From Betaproteobacteria bacterium (GTDB taxonomy: Bacteria > Pseudomonadota > Gammaproteobacteria > Burkholderiales > Burkholderiaceae_C), in assembly GCA_009928125.1 (NCBI GenBank), contig RFVJ01000003.1, positions 1 through 42,821 of the forward strand: a stretch of DNA of 42,821 bases, in the 5' to 3' direction. Numbering within the stretch: the stretch's first letter is position 1; every line of letters starts with the position of its first letter. Below, piece after piece: positions 1 through 12,874 of the stretch. The position numbers and the translations under genes are program-made. The notes below the pieces were generated by a model. The model saw only the letters and a program-made list of their open reading frames with translations, searched no databases and was not told the origin of the DNA.

Positions 1-29
1 CTGATTTCATTCTGCCCTCCTCTACCGAC

Positions 30-2060
30 ATGACCAACCCTTTATTGCAAGCATGGCAAACGCCTTTCGGCATGCCCCCCTTTGAGTCAATTCAAGCGTC
101 TCATTTTGAAGAGGCCTTTGAAAGCGCATTGAAGCAGCATCAAGCAGAAATTGACGCCATTTCCAACAACCCAGAACCTCCAAGCTTTGACAATACATTG
201 CTTGCCCTAGAGGCCAGCGGCGACTTGTTGAATCAAACTTCCAATGTTTTTTTCAATCTCAGTGCTTCACACAGTTCACCTGAAATTCAAAGCATTGAAA
301 GAAATCTTGCGCCGAAATTGGCGGCCCACAGTGCCGCGCTGTACCTCAACGCCCCCCTTTTCGAGCGCATTGACGCGTTGAATCAAGCCAAACACCAACT
401 TGCATTGGATGCTGAAAGCATTCGTTTGATCGAACGTTATCACCTGGATTTTGTTCGTGCAGGCGCCAAGCTGCAAGCACAAGACCGCGCCATTTTTGCG
501 CAAAACAGCGAAAAATTGGCCAGTCTCTTCACACAGTTCTCGCAAAATGTACTGGCAGATGAGTCGAGCTTTTGTCTCACACTCACCCAAGATGAAGAAC
601 TGCAGGGCCTGCCGACCTTTGTGCGCCAAGCGGCGCAAAAACTTGCCAAAGACAGAGGGCTGACAGAACCCCATGCACATGCCTTCACTTTGTCGCGTTC
701 TTCCATCACGCCTTTCATGACGTTTTCCGAACGACGAGACCTTCGCAAAACCATGTGGAACGCTTGGTGCCAACGAGGCGAACACGCAGGTGCGCACAAC
801 AACGAGCCGATCATGAAAGAGATTCTCAAACTGCGCTTGGCGCAGGCTCGGTTGCTGGGCTACAAAGACTTCTCCGAATACGCACTGGCGGACACCATGG
901 CCGGTAGCGCCCAACAAGCACGTGACTTGTTGTTACGCGTCTGGCAACCGGCACGCTTGAAAGCTTTGCAAGAGCGGGAAGACCTGAAAAAACTCTCTGG
1001 CTTGGAAGACCTTGAAGCGTGGGACTGGCATTACTGGACGGAACGCGTTCGCAAAGAAAAATATGATTTGAACGAAGCCGAAATCAAACCTTATTTGCAA
1101 CTGCACAAATTGATGCAAGCCATGTTCCATGTGGCCCACCGTTTGTTTGGCGTGAATTTCAAAGAAGTCAGAAACATCGCCAAATACCACGACACGGTGA
1201 CCGGCTGGGAAGTCACAGATGCCAACGGCCAACACGTGGGTTTGTTCTTGAGCGATAACTTTGCGCGCAGCACCAAACGTTCTGGCGCTTGGATGAGCAC
1301 CTACCGCGATCCCATGCATCTCAGTGCGTCTGTTCGACCCATTGTGGTCAACAACAACAACTTCTCCCAAGGACCCGAAGGTCAACCCACCTTGCTGAGC
1401 CTTGACGATGCCAGAACCTTGTTTCATGAGTTTGGACATGGCTTGCACGGGCTGCTGTCACAAGTGCGTTTTCCTCGATTGTCCGGCACCAGTGTGCTGA
1501 GAGACTTTGTGGAGTTTCCATCGCAGGTCTACGAAAACTGGTTGATGCAACCCGCAATTTTGAAAGAATTTGCCGTTCACGCTGAAACGGGACACCCCAT
1601 GCCCGATGCCCTCATTCAGAAAATATTAGAGGCACAAACTTTCAATCAGGGCTTTTCGACCGTTGAGTATGTTTCATCCGCTTTGGTCGACCTGGCATTG
1701 CATGAAACAACCGACCTTGATGATTTGAACTTCAAGGCGTTTGAAGCGCAAACGCTGAAAGCCATCGACATGCCGCCGGCCATTGGCATGCGGCATCGTT
1801 TGCCACATTTCTCACACCTGTTTTCGTCCAACAGTTATGCATCGGCCTATTACGTTTACATGTGGGCAGAAGTTTTGGACGCCGATGGATTTGATGCCTT
1901 CTTGGAGGCTGGCGATTTGTTTGCGCCAGAACCTGCCCGCAAACTTTACGAACACGTTTATTCGGCTGGGAACAAGCAAGACCCCATGCAGGCCTACATC
2001 GCGTTCAGGGGCCGAGCACCCACGGTGATGCCTTTGCTGACCAAGCGTGGGCTGGCTTAA
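30..2060 (+). CDS. prlC: Oligopeptidase A, M3 family metallopeptidase
   Basis: 676 aa ORF; HEFGHGLH zinc-binding motif; full-length M3 architecture. Confidence 0.95.
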   Translation: MTNPLLQAWQTPFGMPPFESIQASHFEEAFESALKQHQAEIDAISNNPEPPSFDNTLLALEASGDLLNQTSNVFFNLSASHSSPEIQSIERNLAPKLAAHSAALYLNAPLFERIDALNQAKHQLALDAESIRLIERYHLDFVRAGAKLQAQDRAIFAQNSEKLASLFTQFSQNVLADESSFCLTLTQDEELQGLPTFVRQAAQKLAKDRGLTEPHAHAFTLSRSSITPFMTFSERRDLRKTMWNAWCQRGEHAGAHNNEPIMKEILKLRLAQARLLGYKDFSEYALADTMAGSAQQARDLLLRVWQPARLKALQEREDLKKLSGLEDLEAWDWHYWTERVRKEKYDLNEAEIKPYLQLHKLMQAMFHVAHRLFGVNFKEVRNIAKYHDTVTGWEVTDANGQHVGLFLSDNFARSTKRSGAWMSTYRDPMHLSASVRPIVVNNNNFSQGPEGQPTLLSLDDARTLFHEFGHGLHGLLSQVRFPRLSGTSVLRDFVEFPSQVYENWLMQPAILKEFAVHAETGHPMPDALIQKILEAQTFNQGFSTVEYVSSALVDLALHETTDLDDLNFKAFEAQTLKAIDMPPAIGMRHRLPHFSHLFSSNSYASAYYVYMWAEVLDADGFDAFLEAGDLFAPEPARKLYEHVYSAGNKQDPMQAYIAFRGRAPTVMPLLTKRGLA

Positions 2061-2080
2061 AAGACAACGCACGGCCAACA

Positions 2081-2109
2081 AAAAAGCCTCGAGGGCGTCG
2101 AGGCTTTTT
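2081..2109. terminator. Bidirectional rho-independent terminator between convergent prlC and the binding-protein gene
   Basis: AAAAAGCCTCGA-GGGCG-TCGAGGCTTTTT perfect inverted repeat with A/T tracts on both sides. Confidence 0.9.
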
Positions 2110-2158
2110 GGGTTAAATGGCAGGGCTTGAAAGCCCTGCTTTGCACACTGTGTTTGAA

Positions 2159-3322
2159 TTAACGAACCACAGCGATTTGCTCGCGCTTGCCGCCTTTGTA
2201 GGTGTACAGGGTTAAGGCGCCGTTCTTGATGTCGCCTTTTTCGTCAAATGCGATGTTGCCTGTCACGCCTTTGTAGTTGATCGCTTTCAAAGCGGGCAAG
2301 TACTTGGCTGGATCGGAAGAGCCTGCTGTGACCATGGCTTGCACCATGACTTTGACCGCATCGTAAACGTAAGGTGCATAGACTTGTACGTCGGCGTTGA
2401 ATTTGGTTTTGAAGTCAGCACGGAACTTGTCCATGCCAGCTTTTTGTTCGCCTTCAACACCACCGGCTTCAGCGCAGAACACGTTTTCATCGGCCATGCC
2501 TTCAGCTGCCAATTTGGCCAATTCTGAAGTGCAGATACCGTCGCCGCCCATGAACTTGGCGTTGATGCCCAGTTGTTTCATTTGCTTGAGCATGGGACCT
2601 GCAACAGCGTCCATGCCACCGAAGAACACCACGTCGGGCTTTTTGCCTTTGAGGGTGGTGAGGATGGCGTTGAAGTCGGAGGCTTTGTCGGTTGTGAACT
2701 CGTGACCGACCAAGTTACCACCTGCGGCTTTGACAGCTTTTTCGAATTCTTCGGCAACACCTTGACCATAAGCAGTGCGGTCGTCGATCACGGCAATGTT
2801 TTTACCTTTGAGCGTTTCAACAGCGTATTTGCCCAATGTGCCACCCAGGTGCACGTCATCGGCCACAACGCGGAATGCACCAGCGTAACCTTGGCGTGTG
2901 TACTTGGGGTTGGTTGCGGAAGGGGAAATTTGGGGAATGCCAGCAGCGTTGTACAGCTGAGATGCGGGGATGGTGGTACCTGAATTGAGGTGACCAATCA
3001 CGCCTTGTACTTTGGCATCGACCAATTTTTGGGCGGCTGCTGTACCTTGCTTGGGATCGGCTGCATCGTCTTCAGCCAGCAATTCGAATTTAACGGCTTT
3101 GTCACCAATTTTGATGCCAGCCGCATTCAACTCTTCGATGGCCATTTTGGCGCCGTTTTCGTTGTCTTTACCCAAGTGGGCAATGGCACCACTGGTCGGT
3201 CCAACGTGGCCGATTTTGATAACTTGCACATCGTCAGCTTTTTTGCCACAGGCAACAAGTGTCAAGGCGACAGCGGCTACAGCAACAGCTGTCAGAGGGG
3301 TCTTAAGGGAAGACAAGTTCAT
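2159..3322 (-). CDS. Branched-chain amino acid-type ABC transporter substrate-binding lipoprotein (LivK-like)
   Basis: 387 aa; lipobox-like LTLVACGKK; IGHVGPTSGAIAHLGKDNENGAKMAIEELN typical of the Peripla_BP_6 family. Confidence 0.9.
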   Translation of the reverse strand: MNLSSLKTPLTAVAVAAVALTLVACGKKADDVQVIKIGHVGPTSGAIAHLGKDNENGAKMAIEELNAAGIKIGDKAVKFELLAEDDAADPKQGTAAAQKLVDAKVQGVIGHLNSGTTIPASQLYNAAGIPQISPSATNPKYTRQGYAGAFRVVADDVHLGGTLGKYAVETLKGKNIAVIDDRTAYGQGVAEEFEKAVKAAGGNLVGHEFTTDKASDFNAILTTLKGKKPDVVFFGGMDAVAGPMLKQMKQLGINAKFMGGDGICTSELAKLAAEGMADENVFCAEAGGVEGEQKAGMDKFRADFKTKFNADVQVYAPYVYDAVKVMVQAMVTAGSSDPAKYLPALKAINYKGVTGNIAFDEKGDIKNGALTLYTYKGGKREQIAVVR

Positions 3323-3444
3323 TCAAAGCTCCGAAATTAAAGTGGATTTGCTTCAATCAAGCAAGGCATAACCATACCGCAAAAATGAGAGCAGTCAAAG
3401 AGGCTTTTCATGGATAGGGTCGATTTTTTGACAAAAAACAAAGT

Positions 3445-3888
3445 TCAAAGGGTGCCGTTGGCGGCCAAATCAAAGCGATTGATCTGGAATCCAAGTTGGG
3501 TGTATTGTTTCCAACGAAGCCGGGCTGCGGCTTTGTCTTCGTCGTCAGACCCCACGACCTCGATCAAGCGCGTCAATTGATTCATTTCTGATGGGATCGA
3601 ATGGTTCAAATTTAAATAAACATCCAGGCCAGACAAGCGCCGCAGATGCGTCCAATCGTCCGACAGGACAACATGTGAACGTTCCACACAATGGGAAGGT
3701 TCAGTGACCATGCAATGGGACACAAAATCGGTGGGCCCGAGTTGCCACAAATCTTGGTCAAGTCTGAGAATCAATGGCGACTCACCCCAAACACCCACGC
3801 GTTTGCCTTGCGAATTGGCTTTGCGCAACAAACGGCTGATGTACAACCATTTGTCAGGTGCATTGAAGTGAAAGTCAACTTGCGTCAT
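3445..3888 (-). CDS. holC: DNA polymerase III subunit chi
   Basis: 147 aa; VDFHFNAPDKWLYISRLLRKA and RLIEVVGSDDEDKAAAR typical of HolC; next to pepA as usual. Confidence 0.9.
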   Translation of the reverse strand: MTQVDFHFNAPDKWLYISRLLRKANSQGKRVGVWGESPLILRLDQDLWQLGPTDFVSHCMVTEPSHCVERSHVVLSDDWTHLRRLSGLDVYLNLNHSIPSEMNQLTRLIEVVGSDDEDKAAARLRWKQYTQLGFQINRFDLAANGTL

Positions 3889-3897
3889 GAGCGAATC

Positions 3898-5370
3898 TTA
3901 CGATTTGGCAACCACCTTGGACTTGCCTGAGGCTTCCAGTGACAGCACGTAGTTGAGCAAAAGACCGACTGGTCGACCTGTTGCGCCTTTGGCTGCACCA
4001 CCTTTCCAAGCTGTAGCCGCAATGTCCAAGTGTGCCCAAGGATAATTTTTCGCAAAGCGATGTAAAAACTTGGCACCGATGATGGCGCCACCGGGTCGTC
4101 CGCCGACGTTGGCCACATCGGCAAAATTGCTTTTCAACGTGTCGGCGTACGCGTCATCCAAGGGCATACGCCAGCACAGGTCCAAGGCCTCATCACCGGC
4201 TTTTTGAAGCGCCTCGGCCAAATCATCGTCGGTGGCAAAGAGACCGGAGCGCACGGCGCCCAACGCTATCACGCATGCGCCTGTCAGCGTTGCAATGTCA
4301 ATCACCGCTTTGGGTTTGAAACGCTCGGCATACGTCAAAGCGTCGCACAAAATCAGGCGACCTTCAGCGTCTGTGTTCAAGATCTCAATGGTTTGCCCGC
4401 TCATGCTGGTGACCACGTCACCTGGTTTGATGGCGTTGCCATCTGGCATGTTTTCGCATGCGGGAATCAAGCCGACCACATTGACGGCTGGCTTCAAAAG
4501 ACTGAGTGACTTGAACACGCCCATGACACTGGCTGCACCGCCCATGTCAAACTTCATTTCATCCATCTCCAGGCCAGGCTTGAGCGAAATACCGCCTGAG
4601 TCAAAGGTAATGCCTTTGCCCACCAACACCGTGGGTGCTTGCGTTTTGGCCGCACCTTGGTATTTCAAAACAATGAAGCGCAAAGGTTCAGCCGACCCTT
4701 GGGCCACAGCCATGAAGGAACGCATGCCCAATTTGGCAACTTCTTGAGGTCCTAAAACTTCGCACGAGACAGCCCGATCTTTGGCCAACGTTTGTGCTGC
4801 CTTTGCCAGCATGGAGGGCGTCGCGTGGTTGGCAGGCCGGTTGGCCCATTCTTTGGCAAATTCGATGCCCTGCACCATGGCAACGCTCTTAGCAAATGCT
4901 TGCGCTAGCGGGGAACTGACCTTGACAAGGCCCAAGGTAACTTGCTTTAAGTGGCGGGGCACTGGGTTGGATTTTGTCCGGGTGTAAACATAGCTTGCAT
5001 CTGCCAAGGTCAAAACCGTGGCTTGGAGCGCCTCTGCCGATGTGGGTTCGGCAAATACCACGACGGCATTTGCTGATTTTGAAGTTTTGAGAACGGCAAC
5101 TGCGGCATTCACAGCCAATTTGAGGTCCAGGGCCTTGGCATCGCCAACGCCCACCAACAAGACTTTGGAAGCCTTCACACCAGGCAAGGCATAAGCATTG
5201 AGCAGATTTCCCGGCTGTGTTGACAAGTCCTTGGCCTGGAGGGCTTTCTCAATCAAGGTAGAAAGAGGGTCATGGCCTGCTTTAAAGTGCTTGGAAATGA
5301 GGACAATCAGGGTGTCCGTGGAAGTTTTGGCAGCGGATGCCAAGGAGAGTGGTTTTAATTCGAAGTTCAT
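3898..5370 (-). CDS. pepA: Leucyl aminopeptidase (M17)
   Basis: NTDAEGRLILCDAL signature, KGITFDSGG, start MNFELKPLSL. Confidence 0.95.
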   Translation of the reverse strand: MNFELKPLSLASAAKTSTDTLIVLISKHFKAGHDPLSTLIEKALQAKDLSTQPGNLLNAYALPGVKASKVLLVGVGDAKALDLKLAVNAAVAVLKTSKSANAVVVFAEPTSAEALQATVLTLADASYVYTRTKSNPVPRHLKQVTLGLVKVSSPLAQAFAKSVAMVQGIEFAKEWANRPANHATPSMLAKAAQTLAKDRAVSCEVLGPQEVAKLGMRSFMAVAQGSAEPLRFIVLKYQGAAKTQAPTVLVGKGITFDSGGISLKPGLEMDEMKFDMGGAASVMGVFKSLSLLKPAVNVVGLIPACENMPDGNAIKPGDVVTSMSGQTIEILNTDAEGRLILCDALTYAERFKPKAVIDIATLTGACVIALGAVRSGLFATDDDLAEALQKAGDEALDLCWRMPLDDAYADTLKSNFADVANVGGRPGGAIIGAKFLHRFAKNYPWAHLDIAATAWKGGAAKGATGRPVGLLLNYVLSLEASGKSKVVAKS

Positions 5371-5393
5371 AATTGAGGTAAATAGACGCGACA

Positions 5394-6503
5394 ATGTTAT
5401 TCCATTCTTCTATTCGAAAAGATTTGGCTCGAAGCTTTGGTGCCACCGTGGTGGTTTTGGCCACCATTGTGATGACCATCATTTTGATCCGAACCCTGGG
5501 TCAAGCCACGCGTGGGTCGGTCAATCCCTCAGAAGTCATGTTGGTGATGGGCTTGACAGTCATCGGCCATCTCACCACGATTTTGACTTTGAGCTTGTTC
5601 ATTGCAGTCGTCTCAACTTTGTCACGCATGTATGCCGACAGTGAAATGGTCATTTGGTTTTCGAGTGGCAAAGGGCTCATCTCTTTTTCCAAACCACTGC
5701 TTCGATTTGCATGGCCCATCTTGCTGGCCATTGCATTGTTGGCCTTGTTTGTATGGCCTTGGAGCAACCAGCAAATTCAAGACCTGAGAGATCGCTACGA
5801 ACAACGCAATGACATCGAGCGCGTAGCGCCCGGGCAATTTCAAGAATCGGCAGGTGGCAAACGTGTCTTCTTCATCGACAAAGACAGCCCCAATAACCAA
5901 ACTGGGCGACATGTGTTTGTTTCCAGTTTAGAGGGTGTCATCGAAACCATCACGACGGCCCAGCAAGGTCAAATTGAATGGCATCAAGGCGAACGTTTTC
6001 TAAGTCTGCAGCAAGGACAGCAAATGCTGCGCAACCATCAAACGGGTGAAATTCGCGTCACCGAATTCAAAGATTATCAATTGTTGATCGATCCCAGTTC
6101 CAAGTTGATCAACAGTGATGTCCAAAGCCGCATGGTCAGCACCTTGGGCTTGATCAAAGCGCCCAATGCCACCAACCTGGGTGAGTTGTCATGGCGCTTA
6201 GGCTTGGCGTTTGCAGCATTCAATTTGATGATCATGGGCTTGGCAGTGGCCAGCGTCAATCCAAGGGTCGGCAAAAGTTACCACTTGGCCGTGGCATTGT
6301 TTTGTTTTGTGGGGTACTACAACATGGTCAACGTGGGGCAAAACTGGATCGCATCAGGTCGAACCACCCTGCCCGCTTTCATGTTGATGCTCCATGGCGG
6401 TGCTTTTTTACTTGCTGCCACTTGGCTCGGGGCACGGCATTTCAACTTGTCTTGGCGAAGTTTGTTGGCGCTGGTCCCACGGAAGCACAGGCTTGCAGCA
6501 TGA
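5394..6503 (+). CDS. lptF: LPS export ABC transporter permease LptF
   Basis: 369 aa YjgP/YjgQ-type permease; divergent from pepA; followed by lptG. Confidence 0.93.
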   Translation: MLFHSSIRKDLARSFGATVVVLATIVMTIILIRTLGQATRGSVNPSEVMLVMGLTVIGHLTTILTLSLFIAVVSTLSRMYADSEMVIWFSSGKGLISFSKPLLRFAWPILLAIALLALFVWPWSNQQIQDLRDRYEQRNDIERVAPGQFQESAGGKRVFFIDKDSPNNQTGRHVFVSSLEGVIETITTAQQGQIEWHQGERFLSLQQGQQMLRNHQTGEIRVTEFKDYQLLIDPSSKLINSDVQSRMVSTLGLIKAPNATNLGELSWRLGLAFAAFNLMIMGLAVASVNPRVGKSYHLAVALFCFVGYYNMVNVGQNWIASGRTTLPAFMLMLHGGAFLLAATWLGARHFNLSWRSLLALVPRKHRLAA

Positions 6504-7606
6504 AAACCGTTCGCAAACTCATTCACAGCGAAATCATCCGTGCCGTCAGTTTTGTGGCACTGGGTTTCTTGGCCTTGTTCGTCTTTTTTGATTTGGTTGA
6601 CCAACTTCAAACCTTGAGTAAAAACAAATTGCAAGGCTATCAGCTGCAACACGCCCTGATGTATGTGGCCTTGTTGATCCCCAATCATCTGTATGAGTTG
6701 CTGCCCATTTCTGTGTTGATTGGTTCAATTTTTGTCATGGCCCGATTTGCACAAAGCTCCGAGTTCACCATCCTTCGAACGGGTGGTTTAGGGCCTTGGC
6801 GGGCCTTGCAAACTTTGTTTCAACTGGGTCTGATTTTCGTCACAGTGACTTTTATTTTTGGGGATTACATTTCGCCTTGGACAGATCGACAAGCTCAACT
6901 CTTGAAGGCCAACTACCAAGGCCAAATCACGGTGGGTCAAACAGGCGCTTGGCTGCGTGAAAAACAGCCTGATTCACAGTTTGCTGTCAATGTTCGCGGC
7001 CTGAGCAGCGCTGGTCAGCCAGAAAACATCCGCATCAGCGAATTTGACAACGAGGGTCGATTGAAATCGATCACCTTGTCGCCGCGCGCTGAGTTCACAG
7101 ACGACGGCGCATGGTTGCTTCAGCCCGTTGACCGACGTGTCTTTCACATAACCCCAGGCCAAGAAGCGCGCATCGAGGTTATTCAAATGCCAGAATGGAA
7201 ATGGCAAACGGAGATCACTGCAGAGATGATCAGCGCAGCGCTCTTAAGTCCCGATCGCATGAAAACGATTGATTTGTTTCAATACATGCGACATTTGGCA
7301 GCCAATGGTCAAAGCGCTCAAAAATACGAAATTGAATTTTGGCGAAAAGTTTTTTACCCACTCAGCTGCTGGGTCATGTTGACCTTGGCTTTGCCATTTG
7401 CGTATTTGCATTTTCGCTCGGGCAACATTGCCGGCCATGTATTTGGCGGCGTGATGGCAGGAATCAGCTTCTACCTCTTGAACAATGTTTTCGGCTTCAT
7501 GGGCAATCTGCAAAACTGGCAACCTTGGCTCACAGCAGCGGCACCCGCCATGATCTACAGCATCATTTCTTTGGCCACTTTTGGGTGGTTGGTTCTCAGG
7601 CAGTAA
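6500..7606 (+). CDS. lptG: LPS export ABC transporter permease LptG
   Basis: MKTVRKLIHSEIIRAVSFVALGFLALFVFFDLVDQL; ATGA overlap with lptF. The track ORF begins at 6191 in the same frame, but the ATG at 6500 is the likely start. Confidence 0.92.
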   Translation: MKTVRKLIHSEIIRAVSFVALGFLALFVFFDLVDQLQTLSKNKLQGYQLQHALMYVALLIPNHLYELLPISVLIGSIFVMARFAQSSEFTILRTGGLGPWRALQTLFQLGLIFVTVTFIFGDYISPWTDRQAQLLKANYQGQITVGQTGAWLREKQPDSQFAVNVRGLSSAGQPENIRISEFDNEGRLKSITLSPRAEFTDDGAWLLQPVDRRVFHITPGQEARIEVIQMPEWKWQTEITAEMISAALLSPDRMKTIDLFQYMRHLAANGQSAQKYEIEFWRKVFYPLSCWVMLTLALPFAYLHFRSGNIAGHVFGGVMAGISFYLLNNVFGFMGNLQNWQPWLTAAAPAMIYSIISLATFGWLVLRQ

Positions 7607-7627
7607 GGCTGCATTGATCGGCAAGTC

Positions 7628-8011
7628 ATGACAACTTCATTCCAGCAGCAGGGCATTATTTTGTTTGCGCACGGTTCGCGCGATGCGCTGTGGCGCCTGC
7701 CCATCGAGGCCGTGGCACAACGCATTCAAGACATCTCTCCCCAGACCGAGGTCGCTTGTGCCTATCTGGAATTGACAGCACCGGATTTGCCCACCACCGC
7801 TGAAGCAATGGTTGCAAGCGGTGTCCAACGCATTGCCATTGTTCCCATGTTTTTAGGTGTGGGAAAGCACGCCCGTGAGGACCTGCCCATTTTGGTCCAG
7901 CAGTTGCAACAAAATCATCCAACGGTTCAGTTTGAATTGCGGCGCGCCATTGGCGAGGAACCGCAATTAACGCAGGCCATGGCCAACATTGCCTTGGCTT
8001 CCTTGACCTGA
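7628..8011 (+). CDS. CbiX/sirohydrochlorin chelatase family protein
   Basis: GIILFAHGSRDALWRLPIEAVAQRI and VPMFLGVGKHAREDLP, CbiX-domain motifs. Confidence 0.85.
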   Translation: MTTSFQQQGIILFAHGSRDALWRLPIEAVAQRIQDISPQTEVACAYLELTAPDLPTTAEAMVASGVQRIAIVPMFLGVGKHAREDLPILVQQLQQNHPTVQFELRRAIGEEPQLTQAMANIALASLT

Positions 8012-8052
8012 TTCAACCCACAAAGCAGAAAACCTATAGATCCGTAAGGCAT

Positions 8053-8079
8053 AATAAACCCAATCTTACAGGGTTTATT
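8053..8079. promoter_or_regulatory. Perfect 9-bp dyad immediately upstream of the cysB-type gene
   Basis: AATAAACCC-AATCTTACA-GGGTTTATT; ends 3 bp before the ATG at 8083. Confidence 0.6.
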
Positions 8080-8082
8080 GAT

Positions 8083-9024
8083 ATGAACTTACATCAATTC
8101 CGGTTTGTACAAGAAGCTGCCAGGCGCAACCTGAATCTGACCGAGGCCGCCAAAGCGCTGCACACCTCACAGCCCGGTGTGTCCAAAGCCATCATCGAAC
8201 TCGAACAAGAACTGGGCATCGATATTTTTGCCAGACATGGCAAGCGCCTCAAACGCATCACAGAACCGGGTCAGCATGTGATGAAAAGCATTGAGGTCAT
8301 CATGCGCGAAATTGGCAACCTCAAACGCATCGGCGAGCAATACAGCGCACAACACAACGGTACGCTGTCCATTGCAACAACCCACACCCAAGCGCGGTAC
8401 GTGTTGCCTGTGCCGGTTGCACGGCTGCGTGAGCAGTACCCCCAAGTCAACATCAGTTTGCACCAAGGATCACCCGATCAGGTGGCAAGAATGCTGTTGG
8501 ACGACACTGCAGAAATTGGCATGGCCACAGAATCATTGGCCGATTACGAGGACTTGGTCACATTGCCCTGCTACGAGTGGCAGCACATGCTGGTCTTGGC
8601 CCCGGACCATCCTTTGGCCAAGAAAAAACATTTGCATTTGGAAGACATTGCCAAGGAGCCGTTGATCACCTATCACCCTTCATTCACAGGTCGAACCCGC
8701 ATTGATGCTGCGTTTGAAAGCAAAAAACTGCATCCCAGAATCGCCTTAGAAGCCATTGATTCAGACGTGATCAAAACCTATGTGCGATTGGGACTGGGTG
8801 TCGGCATTGTGGCTGAAATGGCCGTCAAAGATGACCCCGTGGGAGATTTGGTGGCGAGGCCTTTGGGTGACTTGCTGGGCAAAAATGTGGCACGCGTGGC
8901 TTTCAAACGAGGCGCTTATTTGCGTAACTTTGTGTATCAGTTTGCCGAATTGTTGAGTGACCGTTTAACGGCCGCCTTGGTTGCAAAAGCCATGACAGGC
9001 CATGTCAACGACTATGAACTGTGA
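8083..9024 (+). CDS. cysB: CysB-family LysR transcriptional regulator
   Basis: MNLHQFRFVQEAARRNLNLTEAAKALHTSQPGVSKAIIELEQELGIDIFARHGKRL; typical CysB/Cbl length and sequence. Confidence 0.9.
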   Translation: MNLHQFRFVQEAARRNLNLTEAAKALHTSQPGVSKAIIELEQELGIDIFARHGKRLKRITEPGQHVMKSIEVIMREIGNLKRIGEQYSAQHNGTLSIATTHTQARYVLPVPVARLREQYPQVNISLHQGSPDQVARMLLDDTAEIGMATESLADYEDLVTLPCYEWQHMLVLAPDHPLAKKKHLHLEDIAKEPLITYHPSFTGRTRIDAAFESKKLHPRIALEAIDSDVIKTYVRLGLGVGIVAEMAVKDDPVGDLVARPLGDLLGKNVARVAFKRGAYLRNFVYQFAELLSDRLTAALVAKAMTGHVNDYEL

Positions 9025-9036
9025 GACAGAAATCAG

Positions 9037-10193
9037 ATGACACCGCAAGTCACTTCCAAACACCCCAAGATGGGCACCACCATCTTCACCGTCATGTCTG
9101 CTTTGGCAGCAGAAACTGGCGCTGTCAATCTTGGCCAAGGCTTTCCAGACTTTGAATGCGATGCCAACTTGGTCGATCAGGTGACGCAAGCCATGAAAGA
9201 AGGCTTGAACCAGTACCCTCCCATGCCGGGTGCTGCACCCTTGCGCGAAGCTGTGTCTCAGAAAATTGAAGCCTTGTATGGCCGTCGCTACGACCCTCAA
9301 AGTGAGATCACGGTCACTGCAGGCGCCACCCAAGCCATCTTAACGATCATGCTGGCGGTGGTTCACCCCGGGGACGAGGTGATTGTTTTAGAACCTTGCT
9401 ACGACTGCTACGTTCCCAACATTGAAATGGCTGGCGGCACTGTGGTGCGCGTGCCGTTGACACCTGGCACCTTCAGACCTGACTTTGACAAAATTCAAGC
9501 GGCCATCACGCCCAAGACCCGTGCCCTTTTGATCAACTCACCGCACAATCCCAGTGGCATGGTCTGGCGGCATGAGGACATGCTGAAACTTCAAGACATT
9601 TTGGCGCCCACGCAGGTGTTGCTGATCAGCGATGAAGTCTATGAGCACATGGTGTACGCCCCCCTGAAACACCACAGCGTTTCCAGTTACGAAGGCTTGG
9701 CCGCAAGGGCCTTCGTGGTGTCTAGTTTTGGCAAAACATACCATGTCACTGGCTGGAAAGTGGGCACCGTGGCTGCCCCTGCATCATTGACAGTGGAGTT
9801 TCGCAAGGTTCACCAATTCAACGTCTTCACGGTGAACACCCCCGTTCAGCATGCCTTGGCCAGGTACATGCAAAACCCCAAGCCCTATTTGGAGCTTCCG
9901 CAGTTTTACCAACGCAAGCGCGACTTGTTCAGAGAAGGTTTGGTCAAGACCTCCTTCAAATTGCTGCCCGGTGAAGGCACCTATTTCCAATGCGTCGACA
10001 TCTCTGATCTGTCCGTACCGGAGAAGAATTTGGGCGAGTCCCAATTCTGTCAATGGTTAACGCGAGAAATTGGTGTGGCCGCCATCCCTATGTCAGCCTT
10101 CTATGGCGATGGTTTTGAGCAAAACGTGATTCGTTTTTGTTTTGCCAAACAAGATGCGACCTTGCAAGCCGCATTGATGCGTTTGGCCAAACT

Positions 10194-10197
<4 letters not shown>
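9037..10197 (+). CDS. PLP-dependent class I/II aminotransferase (YbdL-like methionine aminotransferase)
   Basis: 386 aa; [42 protein letters not shown]. Confidence 0.88.
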
Positions 10198-12837
<2,640 letters not shown>

Positions 12838-12874
12838 TCAAAGCCGAATCGAAGGGCAATGGGATGCAAAAAAC

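Noticed and set aside
276-917. 213 aa minus-strand ORF opposite prlC
   Set aside because: Antisense shadow of an intact M3 peptidase gene; composition is not protein-like
6191-6499. 5' extension of the lptG ORF
   Set aside because: Overlaps the lptF coding sequence; lptG begins at the ATG at 6500 with MKTVRKLIHSEI
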